Shown here one piece after another: positions 4,494 through 6,351 of a stretch of DNA of 6,351 nt (positions are counted from its first letter, which is position 1; every line of letters starts with the position of its first letter). A program made the translations under genes and the position numbers. Origin of the DNA: Treponema sp. (GTDB lineage: Bacteria; Spirochaetota; Spirochaetia; Treponematales; Treponemataceae); the NCBI GenBank assembly GCA_017453705.1, contig JAFTEK010000341.1:1-6351 (forward strand). The letters run 5' to 3'. The notes under the pieces were generated by a model. That model ran no database searches, was not told where the DNA came from, and saw nothing but the letters and a program-made list of their open reading frames with translations.

Positions 4494-5663
4494 TTTACGG
4501 TTGGCTTTAATCATCTCCAGCCGTTTTTCCACCTGTCCGCGTGATGTCAGACTGTCGGAAGGGGTGTTGAGGCAGTAGTCAACCATGCGGTCCACCGTGC
4601 TTTCGGCTACGTGCATACGTGTGTCGCTGGAAGCGTAGTAGATGAGCAGCCTTCCGTCATCGTCCGCGATAGCACCATTCGTGAACACCACGTTGCTCAC
4701 ATCGCCTGTCCTCTCCTCGCCCTCCGGGGCAATCAGGTAGCCGGAAGGACTTGCGATTACCCTTGTCGGGTCGTCAAGGCTTGTCATGAAGGCGTAGATG
4801 ACGTAACGAAGTCCCGCCGCAGTATTCCTGACACCGTGGGCTATGAAAAGCCAGCCCCTTCCTGTCTTGATAGGGACAGCCCCGCCCCCGTTCTTGACTT
4901 CCTTTATAGTATGGTAAACTTTGGGGTCAATTATTTTCTCATCCTTGACTTCCGCTCCTTCCATCGTGTCGGCAAAGCCCGCGCAGATGCCCCCTCCGGA
5001 GCCAGTCTCAATGAAACCGTCCTGCGGCCGGGTGTACAGGAGGTATTTCCCGCCAACGAATTCCGGGTGCAGGACTACGTTGCGCTGCTGGCAGCTTTTG
5101 CTCTTTAGGTCGGGAAGTCGCTCCCAGTTGACCAGATCCTTTGTCCTGACTATTCCTGCTGCGGCTGTCGCGGATGATGTGTCGCCTGCGGGGGCTGATT
5201 TGTCCTTGCGCTCGCTGCAGAAGACTCCGTAAATCCAGCCGTCTTCGTGCCGGGTCAGCCTCATGTCATAGACGTTGACATCCTCCTCGTCCGTCTGGGG
5301 GAGCAGGACGGGCAGAGCCTTGAACTCAAACCTGTCAATTCCGTTGGGGCTTTCAGCCACGGCAAAGAAGGATTTCCTGTCGGAACCTTCCACACGGACT
5401 ACCAGACAGTATTTGCCATCATGTTTTATCGCACCGGCGTTAAAGGCGGCGTTTATCCCCATCCTTTCCATAAGATAGGGATTGGTCTTTTTGTTCAGGT
5501 CGTACCGCCAGTCCAGAGGTGTATGTGCCGCTGTTATGACCGGGTTCTTGTAGCGTAGAAAAATGCCGTTTCCGGGGTAAACCGGGGTGTTTGGCATACG
5601 TATGAGGGCATCATGCTCTGCGGTGAGCATAGCCAGCCTGTCTTCAAAGTTTTGCATCATCAT
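4482..5663 (-). CDS. GH130 4-O-beta-D-mannosyl-D-glucose phosphorylase
   Basis: This enzyme cleaves mannosyl-beta-1,4-glucose with phosphate to give alpha-mannose 1-phosphate and glucose, the last intracellular step of beta-mannan use after mannobiose epimerisation. The 393-aa product resembles the characterised Bacteroides fragilis and Ruminococcus albus enzymes closely over its whole length, as I recall them: [14 protein letters not shown] (44-57), GAIKHDGKY (77-85), [22 protein letters not shown] (89-110), NVYDMRL (130-136, with Asp133 as the expected proton donor), [55 protein letters not shown] and [12 protein letters not shown]. These favour the mannosylglucose subgroup (GH130_1) over mannobiose or mannosyl-GlcNAc phosphorylases. 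No signal peptide is seen, so it is cytoplasmic. The start has three consecutive ATG codons (5663, 5660, 5657) without a Shine-Dalgarno. The last residues GHL and the stop come from the inverted-repeat element. No epimerase, mannanase or transporter is in the window. Confidence 0.93.
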   Translation of the reverse strand: MMMQNFEDRLAMLTAEHDALIRMPNTPVYPGNGIFLRYKNPVITAAHTPLDWRYDLNKKTNPYLMERMGINAAFNAGAIKHDGKYCLVVRVEGSDRKSFFAVAESPNGIDRFEFKALPVLLPQTDEEDVNVYDMRLTRHEDGWIYGVFCSERKDKSAPAGDTSSATAAAGIVRTKDLVNWERLPDLKSKSCQQRNVVLHPEFVGGKYLLYTRPQDGFIETGSGGGICAGFADTMEGAEVKDEKIIDPKVYHTIKEVKNGGGAVPIKTGRGWLFIAHGVRNTAAGLRYVIYAFMTSLDDPTRVIASPSGYLIAPEGEERTGDVSNVVFTNGAIADDDGRLLIYYASSDTRMHVAESTVDRMVDYCLNTPSDSLTSRGQVEKRLEMIKANRKGHL

Positions 5664-5669
5664 AGCTTG

Positions 5670-5698
5670 AGTTTAGTGTTATCCAGTTAAATTGTAAA
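5670..5698 (-). promoter_or_regulatory. Promoter of the GH130 gene, placed for a leaderless transcript
   Basis: On the minus strand, TTTACA (5698-5693, 5 of 6), a 17-bp spacer and TAAACT (5675-5670, 4 of 6) end only 6 nt before the first ATG (5663). The expected transcript start would fall at or next to that ATG, and no Shine-Dalgarno-like sequence is present between. If the promoter is real, the mRNA has essentially no leader. Confidence 0.5.
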
Positions 5699-5708
5699 GT
5701 AAATCTTC

Positions 5709-5724
5709 TTATTTAGCTAAATAA
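5709..5724. promoter_or_regulatory. Perfect 16-bp AT-rich palindrome upstream of the GH130 promoter (candidate operator)
   Basis: ttatttagctaaataa is fully self-complementary. It lies directly after the stop of the FMN-protein gene and 10 bp upstream of the GH130 -35 hexamer. With no unpaired loop and low GC it would make a poor terminator, so an operator or activator site for a dimeric regulator of GH130 is more likely. No regulator gene is in the window. Confidence 0.5.
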
Positions 5725-5725
5725 C

Positions 5726-6351
5726 TTACGCCAGGAGTACCGGTCTTTCCTCTCCTAATTTCTCGCTGCAAAGGGCACTGACTATGGGGCGACCCAAAAG
5801 CACTGTGTCAACACCATAGCTTGCGGCCTTGCGCATCTGCGAAGTCAGCCTTATGCCGCCGTCAATCCAGAGCTTGTCGCAGCAACTCCTTAGTACGCTG
5901 GCATGGGATTCCAGAAAGCGGGCGGTGCTCCCTTCCCTTGTTTCCACCCGTCCTCCGTGGTTTGACAGGTAAACAATGTCAGGTTTTACTTGCTTAACGG
6001 TCTCTATGTCCGTGTCCGTGAAGACACCTTTTATTGCGAACATCTTGCCCCTTGCGTTAAAGTCTTTTTTTAATTCAAAAAGCATTTCGGGGCTTTTCTG
6101 CTCCAGATGGACGAGATTCCTCATCGTGATGATGTTATATGCGTCTATGTCTATGCCGAATACCTCGGCGACATTATCGGCCCATTCCGACCGTTCCAGG
6201 ATTTTTGCGTTGGGGTAGGGCTTGATGAACACGGCCGCCTTAACGCCGGGGTCGCCCTTTTGCTGTTGGCGAACGGCCTCTATGCCGTACTGAATCTTGA
6301 AGTCCGGCGTTCCATCCCCTATGGAAAGCTTTATTCCCCTTCTGCAGGCAA
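5726..6351 (-). CDS. FMN-dependent alpha-hydroxy-acid dehydrogenase-like protein, C-terminal part (partial, runs off right edge)
   Basis: The minus-strand frame is open from the window edge to the TAA at 5728-5726, giving 208 complete codons. The in-frame GTG at 6232 is not a start, because family sequence continues upstream of it (GIKLSIGDGTPDFKIQYGIEAV and beyond). The C-terminal half of the TIM barrel is clear: FAIKGVFTDTDIETV (Lys expected to contact FMN), DIVYLSNHGGR (active-site His and substrate Arg), LWIDGGIRLTSQMRKA and VDTVLLGRPIVSAL (FMN phosphate binding). These match the lactate / glycolate oxidase and dehydrogenase superfamily, which oxidise 2-hydroxy acids using FMN. After NHGGR the usual QLD-type segment is replaced by VETREGSTARFL, which suggests a divergent bacterial subgroup, so the substrate cannot be named. 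The FMN-binding N-terminal region is outside the window. A 62-bp gap with a palindrome separates it from the GH130 gene. Confidence 0.85.
   Translation of the reverse strand, partial: ACRRGIKLSIGDGTPDFKIQYGIEAVRQQQKGDPGVKAAVFIKPYPNAKILERSEWADNVAEVFGIDIDAYNIITMRNLVHLEQKSPEMLFELKKDFNARGKMFAIKGVFTDTDIETVKQVKPDIVYLSNHGGRVETREGSTARFLESHASVLRSCCDKLWIDGGIRLTSQMRKAASYGVDTVLLGRPIVSALCSEKLGEERPVLLA

Noticed and set aside
4611..5108. Plus-strand open frame opposite the GH130 gene
   Set aside because: Antisense to a strongly supported enzyme, with no family features or translation signal.
6230..6232. GTG start for the FMN protein
   Set aside because: Conserved-looking family sequence continues in frame upstream to the window edge, so the true start is outside.

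Overview
The window reads as chromosomal DNA of a host-associated or gut spirochaete, most likely Treponema-like. The best clues are a PUR-domain (DUF3276, BpuR-type) protein beginning MGIRGELY, a form I associate with spirochaetes; a relaxed, spirochaete-style lipobox on an SPFH protein; and a mannosylglucose phosphorylase typical of plant-fibre-rich guts. Base composition is moderate (by eye close to 50% GC). The genus is an inference from protein style, not proven. No phage, plasmid, CRISPR, tRNA or rRNA signal was seen.

Layout. (1) 1-1594, minus strand: arginine biosynthesis, argJ (262-1533) followed by argB (5' 60 codons only, running off the left edge). argJ has a near-consensus promoter and Shine-Dalgarno. 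The 81-bp argJ-argB gap is packed with hairpins, one of which contains the argJ stop codon. (2) 1595-3266, plus strand: a divergent promoter region, an SPFH/prohibitin-like membrane-anchored protein (1766-2686), then the small PUR-domain nucleic-acid-binding protein (2784-3266), each with its own candidate promoter. (3) 3267-3334: a short convergent gap with competing hairpins. (4) 3335-6351, minus strand: hslO (Hsp33 redox chaperone), a 156-bp element with inverted-repeat ends (4338-4493), a GH130 4-O-beta-mannosyl-glucose phosphorylase (4482-5663), and the C-terminal part of an FMN-dependent alpha-hydroxy-acid dehydrogenase-like protein (5726 to the right edge).

How the genes work together. 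ArgJ and ArgB act in consecutive branches of the acetylated ornithine pathway and are probably co-transcribed. The other genes look like independent housekeeping or catabolic units: proteostasis (Hsp33, SPFH), nucleic-acid binding (PUR protein), beta-mannan use (GH130) and 2-hydroxy-acid oxidation (FMN protein). I see no new multi-gene defence or biosynthetic system. The unexplained structure is intergenic: the composite inverted-repeat element that supplies the end of the GH130 gene and abuts the hslO ribosome-binding site, the repeated hairpins between argJ and argB, and a GH130 promoter so close to the start codon that it predicts a leaderless mRNA.
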